Origin: Torreya grandis
Taxonomy: Eukaryota > Streptophyta > Pinopsida > Cupressales > Taxaceae
NCBI GenBank assembly: GCA_037957365.1
Contig: JARHVA010005354.1
Coordinates: 583,501-647,500, forward strand
Reading direction: 5' to 3'
DNA: 64,000 nt
Position numbers and translations under genes: made by a program. The notes below the pieces were generated by a model. That model was not told the DNA's origin. It did no database searches and saw only the letters and a program-made list of their open reading frames with translations. Of the stretch, positions 47,653 through 61,500 are shown piece after piece. How positions within the stretch are numbered: the first letter of the stretch is position 1; every line of letters starts with the position of its first letter.

Positions 47653-47799
47653 ATTTGCCCCTGTATGCCTAATAATCAAATGACAATGGATGAGCTCTAG
47701 ATGCCCCCTCAAGGAAGTGGTTGGCAAAGAAGGTCAAAGATTAGTCCCTTTAAAGAAGGAAAATGATGGGACTAAAAGGTAAAAAGGGGTGTAAAATTC

Positions 47800-48290
47800 T
47801 CATTTTCCCATAGATGGTTATAATCAATGGCATGGTGAGCTGCCCTAATAGGGTAGATAAATAAAACGATTTATCCGCAGGTGGTTATAATCATTGACAT
47901 AACATGGTATAATAATTTTCCCATAGGTGGTTATAATCATTAACCAAAGGATAAGTGTAAAAATATAATGACCCAAAGGTGGTTGTAATCATAAAAAGGG
48001 AAAATAATGATTTACCACAAGTGGTTATAATCATTGGTAGGATAAGCCCCAGTTGGGTGGATAGAGATAATGGTTTTCCCAAAGGTGGTTATAATCAATA
48101 TCACAATGAAAATATGCCCTAGTTGGGAACAAAAATGATAAATATTTGTCCATAGGTAGTTATAATCCTTAACAACTAGATAAAACAAAAGACAATGATT
48201 TGCCCATAGGTGGTTATAATCATTCGATCTATGGGTGGGATGATACACAATGATTTTCCCAATGGAATTTAGAATCATTGGTAGAAAGAT
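47800..48290 (+). repeat. Interspersed TTTCCCATAGGTGGTTATAATCATT repeats
   Basis: About ten copies of a core of about 25 bases (GGTGGTTATAATCAT) between 47805 and 48280, spaced roughly 45-75 bases with unrelated spacers. Two diverged copies lie at 49704 and 49758. It is located in the 3' non-coding part of element E. Confidence 0.9.
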
Positions 48291-50240
48291 GGGAGCAAAA
48301 TGGAAAATTGGGAATAAGGGGATTACATATTGAATCCATACTCACAAAGTAAGAGTAAGCTGTTATAGAGGAAAAAGATGATTTTGTGCTACCTACTAGT
48401 ATGGAGATGCACATCCTAACTAGCAAGGATTAAACTTTTTTTATGATTTAATTACTTTGTATATGGGAAATGATTTGGATAGATCAAGAATTATTTTAGG
48501 TGCCAAGGAGAAGTACCACATCCTCATTACTTCTAAGATTTCTTGAGTTGAGTTTTATAATAGCATGTGATGCTTGGTATCCTAATATAAAACATCATGA
48601 GAACTTAGTCAAAATATGCATAAGGACTGACATGCAATCTAATAAATAATTAAAAACAATGAATAAATGATAAATACTGTGATGACAATGTGGACATATG
48701 AATATGGATGGACTTAAGTATAATGCACAAGGAATTGCCCAATGAAAATAATTATACTAAATCAAGGCATAATAAGAAAGAAAATAAATAAACAAACAAA
48801 TAGAAATACAAGACACCAAGAAACAAAAAGCAAATCAAAAAAAGGGAATGAAATTAAATAAAACACAAACAATAGTTATCATAATGTTAGTAAAAATAAA
48901 GAACAAACAAGATGAGGAGCATTGCCCCTAGGATATAAGAGACAATGAAACAAAAAAATAGAATAGGGGATATAAAAGAAAAGGAAGGGGTTGTCGAGCT
49001 AACTCTAGATGTGCTAGGCAAGTGGATGTTGCTTACATAGTTCTATAGATGTAAGATCCAACATAAACTTCAAGTCAAATGTAGTTTTCCAAGGATATGT
49101 GATAGAATAAAAATGATGATAAAAAATATGATTATGTTGTAGAGGAATATGGTAATGGTATCTCAAAATGGTGAGCAAATGGAATATTAGGCCAATAAGG
49201 ATGGGAAAACTAAATGACAAGTGTTTTCTTATGAAAGAGCTAGGGGTCCCAAAATCCTTAAGGGAAAGAAGTGGTATATTTGGTAATTTTTAGGATTTTA
49301 TAGATCATTTACAAATGTTTTTAGAAAATTTTAAGCATCTCAACTCGATCGAGGATGGAGATTTACTAAAAATCCCAACTCATAAAATGGAGAGAATGTT
49401 CAAACTTGAAATTGCTCATAAAATAATGAGATCATGATAAAGAGTGACTGATCTAACCTCTGTGTGAATTAAGCTTTGCCCACATCATCCTAGGATGTGA
49501 CCTAAAGTCACTATAGTTTTGCCTTATAGTGGAGGAATATGATTAGGTAGAATCAATGTTCTTAAATATAAGCAAAGTATGCAAATGGCATAGTACGGCA
49601 TAGGAATGGTAAGGTGGGACTTCAAGGCATGGTAAAAATATGTTGTTTCCAATTTACTAAGAGGCATTTATAATTAGGAAACAATGGCATAGGTCAATGA
49701 TATTAGTTTTCCCATAGGTGATTATAATTAGTATCATGATATGAGACACTAATTTTACCAAAGGTGGTTATAATTAGGACCACTTGAAAGAAAATAAGAC
49801 AATAAATGAAGGATGCAACTACCAAACCATTGTCATACTAGTCCAACATACATCCTTTGTCTAGAATATTGAAGCAACTACTAAAAATTGATCTAAATCC
49901 TCATTGAATATGTTAAAAGAACCAATGGAATGGAACTAAGGTTAAAGGGTTGGGTAGGGATGGTAAAAACAACTATAGTTGATAGGAAATGTATGGTAGG
50001 ATAGTATATGGTATGGTACAAACAAGATCATGATATGGTACAATGGAAATGTGCCTCATAAACAATTGTTCAAGTCTCTCAAGTGAAGTAACACTTGAGG
50101 TTTATGATGTTCATTGGCTCATCAAGTTTATCTCCATCCAGTGTAGTGATAATGTATGCTCCAAAACCATAATTTATAATAATTATGTATGTGTCTATCT
50201 AGTTGGGTTTATACTTTCCCTTGTGCTTCTTCTTGGTCAT
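48291..50240 (-). other. 3' non-coding region of E
   Basis: No coding similarity. Near 48990-49090 it holds a diverged copy of the C 3' unit (TCGAGCTAA ... TTGCTTACATAG ... AATGTAGTTTTCC), so C and E share the design of their 3' regions. Two outlying copies of the GGTGGTTATAAT repeat lie at 49700-49780. Confidence 0.6.
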
Positions 50241-51180
50241 GGTATTTTGTTGGTTTTCTTTGAGAACAAGATCCCCAAGATCAAATTCTCTATGTTTAGC
50301 TCATTGGTTATTGTTTACATGGAATCAATTATGGTATGCTTGAAGTCTATTAACACTAGTCATGAATTTTTTATCAAGTAGCTCTAATTCTTGAAAGTGA
50401 TCTACTCGATAATCTTCATCATTCAGGACATGTTTCAATGAGATCCATAGAGAAGGTAACTCGACCTCAATGGGAAGGATGTATTTAGTACCATAAATTG
50501 AGGAATATGGAGTGGTTCTTATTGGGGTATTGTGATTAGTTTGGTATGACCATAGGGTGTGGAATATTTTTAGGTATCAATCATGGCCAACATCATTAAC
50601 AATATTTTTGAGGATGTTTACAATGTTTTTATTGGATGCTTCAACTTAGTCATTACCTTGTAGATAATATGCCATAGAAAAATGTTGAGTAATGTTTTAC
50701 TTGACACAAAGCATTTTGGCATGTTTATGCTTAAATGATATACCATTATTAGATATAATATCAGATGGGATATCCTAATGGAAAAGGAGATGGTTAAAGA
50801 TGAACATGGAAATTTGTTTTCTTATCATGTAAGTGAGGGGTATAGCTTTGACTCACTTAGTGAAATATTTGATAGTAGTAATGGATGGTCATTAAAAAAA
50901 GTTGGGATACTCTTACCAATGAGATTTATGGCCCATATTTCAAATGTCCATGGTGTAAGCATTAATTTTAGTGTTTTGGTGAGGGCATGAATCAGATTGG
51001 CATGCTTTTGACATTTATCGCATCTTTTGACATAAGCAACTACATCTACATCTATAGTTGGCCAATAATACCTAGTATATAGGAACCTTTTGGCTAGGAT
51101 AACCTCATTAGTGTGGGCTCCACATACTCCTTCATGAGCTTCACATAATGATAATGTTGATTCTATCAAATTTAAACAAG
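50241..51180 (-). pseudogene. Integrase of E
   Basis: Zinc-binding region at 51169-51010: CEAHEGVCGAHTNEVILAK, YYWPTIDVDVVAYVKRCDKCQ, ligands intact. The core begins WTFEIWAINLIGKS, where the first catalytic Asp (GIDLIG) is Asn. A frameshift near 50890 leads to SITTIKYFTK*VKAIPL. The second Asp region reads DIISNNGISF (Asn for Asp). YGTKYILPIEVELPSL follows near 50480. The tail has NIENLILGILFSKKTNK. Two of the three DDE acids visible are lost. Confidence 0.82.
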
Positions 51181-51549
51181 AAGTAGAATTCCATCAAAGC
51201 TACAGTGGTATAGGGTTGGTCTAAATAATGTATAGCATGTAGATTGGTGGGTAAAGTCCCTTTATTATTTGTGTTATAGGTTAGGGGCATGATATGGTCA
51301 TGAAGGTAGATAAAGTGGTATTAATACCATATAGATCTATGATGAATAATATCATAGGTCATTGAAACTATTGAAGGTTCATGAGTAGGCACTAGAATAT
51401 TTTCAACAAGGAATTGATATTATTTTACCTTATCAGTGTGGTAGATCGAAGAGCCAATGGTAGCCATATCATACGTTGTCCTTTTACTCACCCTTGGTGT
51501 GTATTCAAACTATATGTTGGCAATTTGATATTTGAGATTATTAATCATT

Positions 51550-51850
51550 ACCTTGTATGCCACCAGCTTGTCATCTTTGGTCTAAAAGTGGTTTATAACC
51601 TAATCAATGATTAACTAAAAATCATTATAAACCTTGAGATGTTGAAAATTCCATTGTAATACTTGATTGAGCCCTATAATGAGTGATTTGTATATGTACA
51701 TGTTGTTGGTACAAGGAAAGATGATGTAAAATGATTTAGGGATAAGATCCCCCTATGGTGTAATAAACAATAGGCCTACCCCTGATCCATGTGAGGTGAA
51801 TGATCCATCAAAATATAACTTCTAGTAATACTCCTCAAGAGGCATTTCAA
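51550..51850 (-). pseudogene. Archaeal-type RNase H of E
   Basis: EYYQKLYFDGSFTSHGSGVG (FDG Asp kept), FPCTNNMYIYKSLIIGLNQ (Glu region degraded), LKVYNDFQLIIDQVINHF (Asp kept but Ser changed). Located between RNase H and integrase, as in element C. Several TAG/TAA codons are present. Confidence 0.75.
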
Positions 51851-51919
51851 TGATGATCATGATGGACTTGTCTTAGAATTGAAAAGTTAGAGGTTTAGAA
51901 TCTATAAGGGGAGCTTCAA

Positions 51920-52430
51920 CAAGTTTATCTTAAGAAAATTATCCCTTGATGGCCTACTGGTTGATATATTCTATTTTGAACTCGCTCAAAATAATGATCC
52001 ATTTAGCCATACAACCTTGTAAATTTGTCTTGGATATTAGATACTTGAGTGAATCTACTTTATAAATAACCATGCTCTTGTTGTTTAGCATGTAATACCA
52101 CAATTTTTGTGCTGTAAAGAACATAGCTAAATAAGCTTTATTTATAGGCATATAGTTGTGTTCATATGAAACCAGTGTATGACTGAGATAATACACGACA
52201 TGTTCTTTTCCATTATCTTCATGTTGGGATAGAAGTTCCCCCAAGGATTTTTCTATGGTAGATAGGTATAGTAAGAATGGTTTCCTTAGAATCAGTGGTA
52301 AAAAAATAGGTGGATTGGCAAGATATTCCTTAAGGTGCTAAAAATCTTCATAGAATTCTTCATCCCAAAGAAATGTGACACTTTTATTTAATAAGTGTGT
52401 AAATGGATGGCATTTATCATCCAACTAAGA
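51920..52430 (-). pseudogene. Ty3-type RNase H of E
   Basis: Open at 52244-51954: VVYYLSHTLVSYEHNYMPIN, LWYYMLNNKSMVIYKVDSLKY and MAKWIIILSEFKIEYINQ. It matches C block by block (YYISQTLVDSETRYTHIKK, YHYLLNHKTFVITHTNPLKF, MARWLMLLAEFDLKFIQQ). Upstream part frameshifted. Confidence 0.8.
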
Positions 52431-53140
52431 AATGAAGTGTTTGATAGAGTGAATCTGCCATGTAAACTATAAATTTACTTCAAATTAGAAGGTGGCAACA
52501 TTTGAGTAATAGCTTGTACTTTGGTTGGATCAACTTTGATGCCTTGGTGAGAGATGATGAAGACTATTAATTTCCCTGAAGTAACACTAAAAACACACTT
52601 CTTAGGATTAAGTTTGACCTTGTATTCATGAATCCTCTCAAATATATTTCATAACATGACTAGATTATCAACATGGATCTTTGATTTATCTAATATGTCA
52701 TTGACATAGTCTTCAACAATTTCATACATCATATAATGAAATATGATGGTCATGGATCTTTGGTATGTGGATCCAACATTTTTGAGGCCAAATGGTATAA
52801 TATAATAACAAAATATTCCCATAAAGTGGTGAATGCTATATTATGTTGGTCTTCTAGCACAATCCTGATCTAGTTGTATCCTAAAAATCCATTCGTCATT
52901 GAAAGCATTTCGTACCCCACTGTGGAGTCAACTATCATGTCAATATTTGGTAGAGGAAAGTCATTCTTAGGGTAGGACTTGTTTATATCTATGAAATTAG
53001 TGTACATTCTAATTGATTTTGGATTCTTACTAATTGGCATAATATTTGAGATCCACTCTTAGTATTTGATCGATCAAATACATGTAGCTTCTAAGAGATT
53101 TTCCAACTCTCTCTTTATTAATGCAAAAATACAAGGATGC
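52431..53140 (-). pseudogene. Reverse transcriptase of E
   Basis: Minus-strand blocks: KWCKMHPCIFALIKRELENL near 53130, KSIRMYTNFIDINKSYPKND near 53000, YEMLSMTNGFLGYN near 52900, then EDYVNDILDKSKIHVDN near 52690, the active site with Asn in place of the second Asp of YVDD. LNPKKCVFSVTSGKLI follows in a shifted frame. At least two frameshifts and several stops. It is the same lineage as C but much older. Confidence 0.82.
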
Positions 53141-53199
53141 ATCTTACACCATTTTTGCTTCACAGGTTTGGCATTAGGATGTACAACAAGGTGGTATAG

Positions 53200-54680
53200 A
53201 ACCAAGGTAGTGTGTAAATATGGCATGTCTAAATAGTCCTAAGAAAATATGTCAGCAAATTATCTCAAAATGGATGTAAAGATTTCAAATTCCTTAGTGA
53301 GGTACATGCCTAATTGGATCATTTTTAGGTCATTTGGAGTCGTGATGTTTACTTCCATAGTGTCTTCTACAAAAAGAGTTGATCCATATTCTATAATGGT
53401 TGGAAATGATTTGAATTGGCCTATAATGTCAAAGTCATTTATTTGGATTAGGTCTTCAATCTCACCTAAATAAGATGAATTAAAATCTCCCAATGGTAGG
53501 GATGGCCATGTTACAAACATTGCTGGAAATTCCTAGGCAATTTGGTTGAAGGTATGTTATTCTACTGAACTAAATTTAGACCCATAGGAAAGTTCATCAC
53601 TGGTGGTCTCTTGAGTTATGTTTGAGGAAAGGTAAAGACCCCCATCTAATGGCACATGAAATATGCTTTCACTAAAAGACTGACCTTTCTCTTTACTTTT
53701 ACCTTGGTCCAAAAGCACCTCAAAGAGGTTTTCACTTTAGGACCTCAATATTTTATTTATTTATTTTTTGTTATAGGTGTTTACCCATTCTCCAAAAGAG
53801 GTTGTAGGATCTAGTTTGATCAAGAACCCTTGTTTGTGGTCTCCCAATAGAACATTGTCTCTTAGGCCTAGAAAATCACAAAAGGCCTCATTATTCTCAA
53901 ACTTATCTACATGCACTGTGGATTCTTATTGGTCTTAGGCTATAAGTTAAGGATGATATAAGAGAAGTGGATTGTGTTAGTTTATTGGTGTAAGAGTATA
54001 AGGGTGTAAAATAGATTAGTATTGGCCAAGTCTTCATAAAGGTTATGATTAGAATCTACTTTGCTATTGGCATTGTCATCACTAGTCGATGGTGTTGGAA
54101 CATGAATAAGATGTGGGGTTAGCCCTAGCTAGTTTAAATTTGAGACCATAGGTTACTTTATATCATGCTATAAAAATTGTCTCAAGAGTTCTTTTTTACA
54201 TATGTCTAAGTCCTCCTCCTTCATAGGCTTGATTATTCATCATCAATTAGGAATGGGATACTTGGCATTTAAAAAAAATTAACTAGTTTATCATTGTATA
54301 ACCAAGTTTCATCATTTTCAAGTGGGTCTTATTGTTGGTTAGTGGCCAATATAAAAACTATAGGATCTAGAATGTATAGTTTCCCTTTTCCATTTGATTT
54401 CCATTCCATGAAATGTGGCTTGGTTTTAGGTCTTCCATGGACTTGGGGTTCTGTGGAAGCTTGGTAATGTGAAATGTGCCATGGGTCAAATATTCTCTTA
54501 GGACATTGGATGAGATGGTAAAATGATTAAATAATTCAGAAGGTGACATATGAGAATCTAAATCAAGGTTGTCTGGGCCAATACAATTGGCTTCTAGCAA
54601 GACAAGTATTTATTTACCTTTATCCTTTTTGGGAATTAGATCTAGGCCAAAATGGTAGTTATAAATTTCATACTTAGCCT
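53200..54680 (-). pseudogene. Protease-RT linker of E
   Basis: Degenerate linker. Open minus-strand pieces at 53520-53260 (SLPLGDFNSSYLGEIEDLIQ) and 54600-54367 (NFILG-following segment ISSNVLREYLTHGTFHITKL). The position corresponds to the G-patch-like linker of C. A G-patch core is not readable here. Confidence 0.45.
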
Positions 54681-54690
54681 CAAAATGTCT

Positions 54691-55276
54691 TTAAGGATGT
54701 AAATATCCATTTATGGTGACATCCATACCTAAATGAGATAACTTGAGATGATGGTGCAATGTTGATGGGAATACATGAATTTCTTGTATCCAAGGCCTTC
54801 CCAAAATAAAATTGTAAGATAGGTCTAGGTCTAACACATAACATAGCGTATCATGGATCAAAGGCCCAATAGTAACTAGAAAGTTTATGTTGCCTTGTGA
54901 TTCCCACTCTTTAATGTGATAGGCCTTGATAGTGATCATTTTTAGATGGAGATCGACTATTGTCTATCTGAGATGCTTGATGAGCTTTAAATACAATATT
55001 CAGACATGATCCATTGTCTATGAGGGTATGTTTTACTTTGTGTTGTGCTATAACAACTTCAATGTACAACATATTGTTATGGAGAGGGATAAGGGATGAC
55101 ATATTTCTTTGGTCAAAGTTTAATTGTTGGCATAGGGTTAGATGTCTAACCAAATATTGGAATTTGTCTAGGCTTATGACATTTGGAACTTGGGTTTGGA
55201 TAAGGAACTCTATTAGGATGTTTGTATAGATGGTAGACATATACAACAAAGCCAAAATGGAAATTTGTGTGAGCAT
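54691..55276 (-). pseudogene. Aspartic protease of E
   Basis: MLYIEVVIAQHKVKHTLIDN continues into the active-site loop LIDNGSCLNIV (family DGG/DNGS type). After a frameshift near 54930 comes FLVTIGPLIHDTLCYVLDLD, then NFILGRPWIQEIHVFPSTL with the conserved GRPWI. C has the same layout (GPRIVPELFYI ... NILLG*PWI ... VPSTL). It cleaves gag-pol in live relatives. Confidence 0.8.
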
Positions 55277-55959
55277 CTTCTAAAGTTATTCCATAATGTC
55301 AAACATATTTTACTTCACAATGGTATATGGCTTATTCCTAGCCATAATGGTGGCTTAGATGGGTTTGGTGGTAGATGGTTATGGGCCAATAATGGTAATA
55401 TTTAATCACTAAGTTATGATTTCATAATCAAGATTAGATACAAGGCCATTATTGCTAGAAAATAATGGTGGTGAGGGGCAATATATGATAGGTCTAAGTT
55501 ACAAGTGCACTTGTATGTGGTCATGAAGCAAGGATGATTTTTTAGTATAAGGTTTAAAGGTAGTAATCCCTATTTTTTGTTGTGGAATGTGGTCCTAGGT
55601 CAAAGAAGGATCACTGGCATAGGTTGGGTGATTGGAATTTTTTAGCAATGTTCCTATTTTATTAGCACTTGGTTTTGGATTAACGGTGATGGTTGCAATA
55701 CAACTTCCCATAATATGACCTATAAATTTGTTGTAGTCACGTATAATTAAATGGTAATGTTTTTGGGTATTAGCATCATTTTGGTCTTAGTTTTATCCAT
55801 TTAGTTGAAGTTGTTGTTGTTTATGCTGGTATTGTTATTTTTGTCTTGGCTATTGATACTATTATTGTTATAGCATGTGTTGTTGCTATTAGTTGTTATT
55901 GTTATGTTATGGAAAAGGGTTTTGGTAGATACCAAGGTTTTTATTAGATTTAGATGATA

Positions 55960-57150
55960 TATTAGCCAATGTAATCTCCCCATTTTCTAACATATTTTTA
56001 ATGAGGTTTTTTATCTACACACAATAGTGTAGATTATGTCCATGAACCTGATGGTATTCACAAAACTCATTTTCCTGGTACTAATCTAGATAAGGAAAAT
56101 CCTTAGGATAGTACTTTAGAATTAGATAAATAATTAGATTAGTAGTATCTAGATTTAAAAACATAGATTTAATAAGTTATCCAAGGTCATTGAAGACTCA
56201 ATGAGTAGGCACATTTCTCCTTGGAGGAGGGGTCTACAAAGGTAATGGTTGTTGTGTTTGTTGAGCAGGTACAGGTTACTACAAAGGTTATGATTATTAA
56301 ATGGGTTATTGATGAGGAGTAATTTACATTTGTGGCATTGATTGAGTAGATGGTGTTTTCACCATTTAGACATGACATGACTATATTACTCCATTTCCAA
56401 TAAGATTCTTTTTGCAATTGAATTGCTTGGTTTTTTCATAGTTACTAGCTTAGGATAGTGTCGATGTTTGTTCTTGGAATTAGTTTTGGTTTTAATTTTG
56501 GTCATTTACTTGGGTTTGGTTCTAATTTTGATTATAAGAGGTGAGCTTAATAATCCCTTTATTAATAAGGTCCTTTTCAATTATCAATACTTTGTCGATG
56601 ATATCTTTAAAGGTATGTACACATTATAGTTCTAGATGATATGATATCTCATTATGAAAATTTTTGGTAAACACAGCGGCTAATTATTTATCTAGTAAGC
56701 TATGATTGGAGTGGATAGAAAGTTATCTCCATATTTTTAGATAACTTTCAAAGATTTTACTAGATTTCTACTTTGCCTAAGTCAAATCTACCAATGAAAT
56801 ATCATGTTCAAGATTGTAAGAGAAATGTTTCAAAAATTTGTCTAAAAGGTCATCAATATCAGGTACTATGTTCTTTAGAAATTTAGGATCCAATATAAAT
56901 CTTGTCATGATAGAATTTAAGGAAATAAAATTAGGAGGTATATGTCACTATAAGCCACTCATTGGTAAGCAATAAATAATTCCATGAAATGGGCCTTTGG
57001 CTCTCCTTTAACTTTGTATTTGTTAAATTTACATGGTTCATACCATATAAGAAATGGTATATGTAAATACTCCATGTTGAATGGGTAGGAAAACATGTCA
57101 TACAACTTAAAATTCTTTTTTTATTTCTCATTTTGAATGGCATCAATTAC
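55960..57150 (-). pseudogene. gag: gag capsid and zinc knuckle of E
   Basis: Capsid blocks on the minus strand: YEPCKFNKYKVKGEPKAHFM and ELFIAYQ*VAYSDIYLL near 57050-56940, then CVHTFKDIIDKVLIIEKDLIN near 56620-56560, the standard gag alpha-helical end. Knuckle near 56060-56010: NEFCEYHQVHGHNLHYC, a CX2HX4HX4C motif with all four ligands. The spacer to protease (55950-55290) is Asn/Gln-rich (NNN runs near 55860). No second knuckle like that of C. Confidence 0.78.
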
Positions 57151-58500
57151 ATATTTCATTTATTGTATTTCTTGTGCCAAGAAACTAGATGGAATAATAG
57201 CCTGAGGTAGAGGTTGAACGATCAAAGGTGGATTAACTTGACTAGGGTATAATGGAGGAATGGATTATTGAAAATTGTTGGTTTGGATAGGGAACCAACC
57301 AGGAATATACATACATATATTCGGATGAGATTTTTGGAATTGCATGCATAGTGGTGTGATATTCTATTTTGGATTTGGTATATAGGCTTGGATTTGAGGG
57401 AATTATGGATAAGATGGAAGGATATGAATTTGAGTGAATTAATATGTCTACTAATATTGAGTGTGGACTTTATACCAACTATTCAAACCTAGATTAATAA
57501 GGGGAACTTGTGAAACAAGGCCTTATCATTGAATTTTTGGCATGTTTGGAATGAAAGGCAATTATTGCCTAATTGGTACTTATTGGATAATAGTGCCTCT
57601 TAGTTACATGAAAAACTATTATGGAGTAGATGATTATAGATTTTTAATCATTTTCCATTGATCAATGGACATAAATTTTTGATTAGAAAACATTTATGCT
57701 TGTAAAGGTATGTTGGTCTATGACTATTGAGGTTTACTTGTCACTACTTGATGAGGTGGAACATTGGTTGACCCCTATTAAGGTAGTAGAATGTTATACC
57801 TCTATTATATTGGTATATTAGATTGTGAATTTTATTTTGGTATGTTATTAATCACCTATTTTTGTGGAGGAACATTCATCAAGTTTTGTTGAGGCAAGGA
57901 ACTAGTTGGCATTTGACTACTTAATCATTACAATTGCATACTTGAAGAAGTAGTTGGTTAAGGATTAGAGGTAGATTATTGTGACTATGACATAGGAGTT
58001 ATTGCCCCTATTTTTATGAAGAAATCATGGTGTTATATAAAGGAACTTTTTGTGTACTATTTATTGGTGTAGTTAAACCACTTTGTTCTGGATTGGATGA
58101 CACTTGCATGTTATCCACTATGTTTGGTACATTTATTTGTATAGAAGTAGTATAGAATTATTTAATATATGGGACATTAAACATGTCACCATTTTAAGTG
58201 ATTTGTGAAAATGGGTCTATATCCAAATTATCTTGACCTATTAATTCAATAAATACCCATATTGAAGAAGATAGCTTGATGAGTGGAGCATTTGAGATGG
58301 CCATGTTATTGAAGTTGTGTGTTAGGTTTGAGTAGGTTTGATATGTTATCTTAATATATATAAAATGGTTATCCATGAGGCCCTTTACTATGACAATAAT
58401 ATTGGGGTTTTGATATGACATCGACACAAATGCTTGAGGATTATTAGAAGAGGCATGTTTAATGGTTTGGTTATAAGGTATAGTTAAAGGCACTCTAACT
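57151..58500 (-). pseudogene. N-terminal low-complexity part of E gag
   Basis: Tyr/Pro/Gln/Asn-rich translation with many stops. The open part 58493-58194 contains MPLTIPYNQTIKHASSNNPQ and NNMAISNAPLIKLSS. By position it corresponds to the Pro/Ser-rich N-terminal half of C gag. Limits are uncertain. Confidence 0.45.
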
Positions 58501-61500
58501 AGACTAGGAAAATTTTCATGGGGGGAAGTCTAATGAAAAATTGGCCCCTACCTATATGGATATGATTAAAAATTTATCCTTGTTTTAAATCAAGTGATGA
58601 TAAAAAAGATAAGGATCATATGTTGATGGCATAGTAACATAATATGTTTGTTGTTGAACTTGGTATACAACTGATGATATGCTAACAAGGTACTACTTGT
58701 TTACTCTTGGTCTTACTCTAAGTAAGGAGGTGTGTTAACCAAATAATGGGCTAGAGGAACTTAGATTTTTTCCCCATATTGAGTATTTTAAGGAGGATAA
58801 AGATCCATGTTACAAACTACATCATCACCATAGGGGTCTTGAATAAATTCATCTTGTGCGAACACATTATCATATTCTGGATTATACATGGCTTCGCTAT
58901 GAGTGTAATGAGACATATTCAAATCAATAATGGATTTTTTATGAAAAATAGGATTATATTTCTACAAAATTTCAAAAATAATTCTTAAAAACATAAATGG
59001 TTTGAACTTGGTCTAACTTGGTCTAGGGGTGGAGTTGTATCTCCAAAATGGATATTGTTAAAACTTGATATAAAATATTCTAACATCAAATATCTAATTC
59101 TAAATGTCTTACACAAAATTGTCAAGTAGATGAATAAAAACCAGAATGCCAAAATTAGGTACAAAGTGTTTCAAATAAGTCTAAGCTAGGTCTAAAGAAA
59201 CAAAATGAGCTAGGTCTTTTGGAAAATAAGGCACAAAAAATAGGTTTAAAATAGGGATTTTCTAGGTCTTTTAGAAAAGGTACAAATTCTATACTTTAAA
59301 CAAAAAAAGGTATAAAAGGCATGAGTTAATCTAACAAATTTGAAGCACTTTGGCATAAATGAGACATTCACATTTAAACATGAAGTTGGTAATTTGTTAA
59401 AAGACAATGGACTCTAGACACATGGAAGATATACTACTTCCCTAACTATAGTCACAACCATACTTTTCAAATTAAATAAATAATTATCCTAAGTTACATA
59501 ACCCAAAAGGTAAATATAAATGCTATAAGCCAAAATTTACACAATGCTTAGATATAAAAAATTGATATTTGGATTTGAACTTTTCAAGGTTAATTATGAA
59601 CCCAACTTAGAAAACTAGGCTTATTTAAACAAACAACAAGATAGAAAACAATGAATAACATGGTAGTACTAGGTATAGATCCAAAAGGCACACATGGTTT
59701 TAAAAATTTAAAATTTTGGACACAAGGCAACAAGTCTTTGAAATAATTTAAGAAGTGTAAAAATGTTATCATGCCTTAAAGGTATGATAAAAATGTTTTA
59801 TTTCAAGACTTTAAGGCACAAAAATTGGAATGAATTGGGTAGAATAATGACACCCTTTTCAAATAAGTGGCTCACACATAAAACTTTGAAAAAAAGGCTA
59901 AGGCAAAAGGTGTGATGTCTAATGGACGTCATAACACCTCTTCAAAGAAAGTAATGATGTATAAAAAAGACTCTTTTTTGACATGATATGGTAAACAAAA
60001 TAGTTTAGACTCAAAAACCATGTAAGTAAAAAGTACAAAATGACATAAACACCTAAGTGTAATGTCCTAGATCCTAAAACTGACAAGGTTGCATAGTACT
60101 ATCAAATTTTATCAATATACTTACTCTTGAGAGAATTTTAAATTGTTAATCCAAAAGGTAAAATCACTTGGAAAGTAGGGTATTTAGGCTCCCTTTTTTT
60201 CTCAAGAGTTCGTACTATGACAAGGAACTTCAGGCTACTTAACCTGCATCAACAATATGTTGCGACAAGTGGGGTTATTATAAACTATCAATTTTCACTC
60301 ATTTATAGATGGTATTGAGTGTGGATAAAACTAGAGATGCAATCACATTATTTGGATCCACATAAACTATCTTGTGAAAATTTCTTGTCCTTCTCATAAG
60401 GACTATATACATTGCTTGTTAAGTGTAATGTGATGTTTGAGTTTCCCCTATGTTTTAAGGATAAGTACCACTAATACATCTTGTTTTAACCACTCAAAAT
60501 AAGCGTCCTAGTGGGTCAACCTCAATTTATATACCCCACCATGGAGTGGGGTTAAATCAATTTCAATAGATGAATTGTTGGGTCAATGCTTCCCTAAAGA
60601 ACGCATGAGGAGGTGATGAAATCCTGCTCACAAGACAAAATGCATGAAAATAAAGATAAGTGGAAACATTTTAGGGTCATTTTGGGTTCACCCAAATCAT
60701 TTAAATTTGGGGAGGGCCTTAGTTACTTTATTTCCATGCTTTTAGACTAAAGTGACAAATGCAAATGGTGAGCATTTTTGGTCACCTGCATTCCCTAAAG
60801 GGGATGGTGGGAGAGCATACACGTGTCACTTATCTTGATAAAATAAACACTTTAAACAAACAAGCATAAAATAAAACTCTTATGAATATTTAACTAATAT
60901 GAGAGTCCATTTACTGCACCAAAATGAAATGCGTTATAAAGTTTGAGCCCTTTGGCATTAGTTGTTTGAAAAACTTCAAAAATAACTAAGAGATGAAAAT
61001 AACTAAGTTTGTTTTAAGAACCAAATGCAATAAGTGTAAGATTTAGCAATGCTTAAACTCTGCTCTTTCCACATTAGGACCTAAATTTTTTTAGATGGTT
61101 TTAATACTTATAATCCAAAAATTAAGTGAGAAAACAACATTTTGAAATTGGCTCTTGGGTTCTTTGGTTTTCTATCTCAGAGATGGATCATCATCGATCC
61201 ACATAGTGATTAATGTCAATACATAGGAATTAACATAGATCAATTAGATCATCAATGTTTTCATGTATAATATACAAAAACATAGGTTGTTTTGATATAA
61301 ATATGGTTAATAAAATGAGATCAAAACCAATATATCTCACTAGATCCTACAAGAAATATGTTAGACAAATAATATGTAGGTTCTCAAACATAGAACGAAA
61401 ACCAAAACACTAAAGAAAAACCACTATTAGTTATGTTCCTAATATGTTTTATTTTACATACAAAGATCATGGTTAATTTTAGTAATTGATGATGATCTAA

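Noticed and set aside
47800..48290. Regular repeats with unique spacers resembling a CRISPR array
   Set aside because: The context is a plant gypsy 3' region, repeat spacing and sequence vary, and there are no cas genes.
50043..50381. Plus-strand open frame of 112 codons
   Set aside because: It is antisense to the integrase tail of E and its 3' region, which read correctly on the minus strand.
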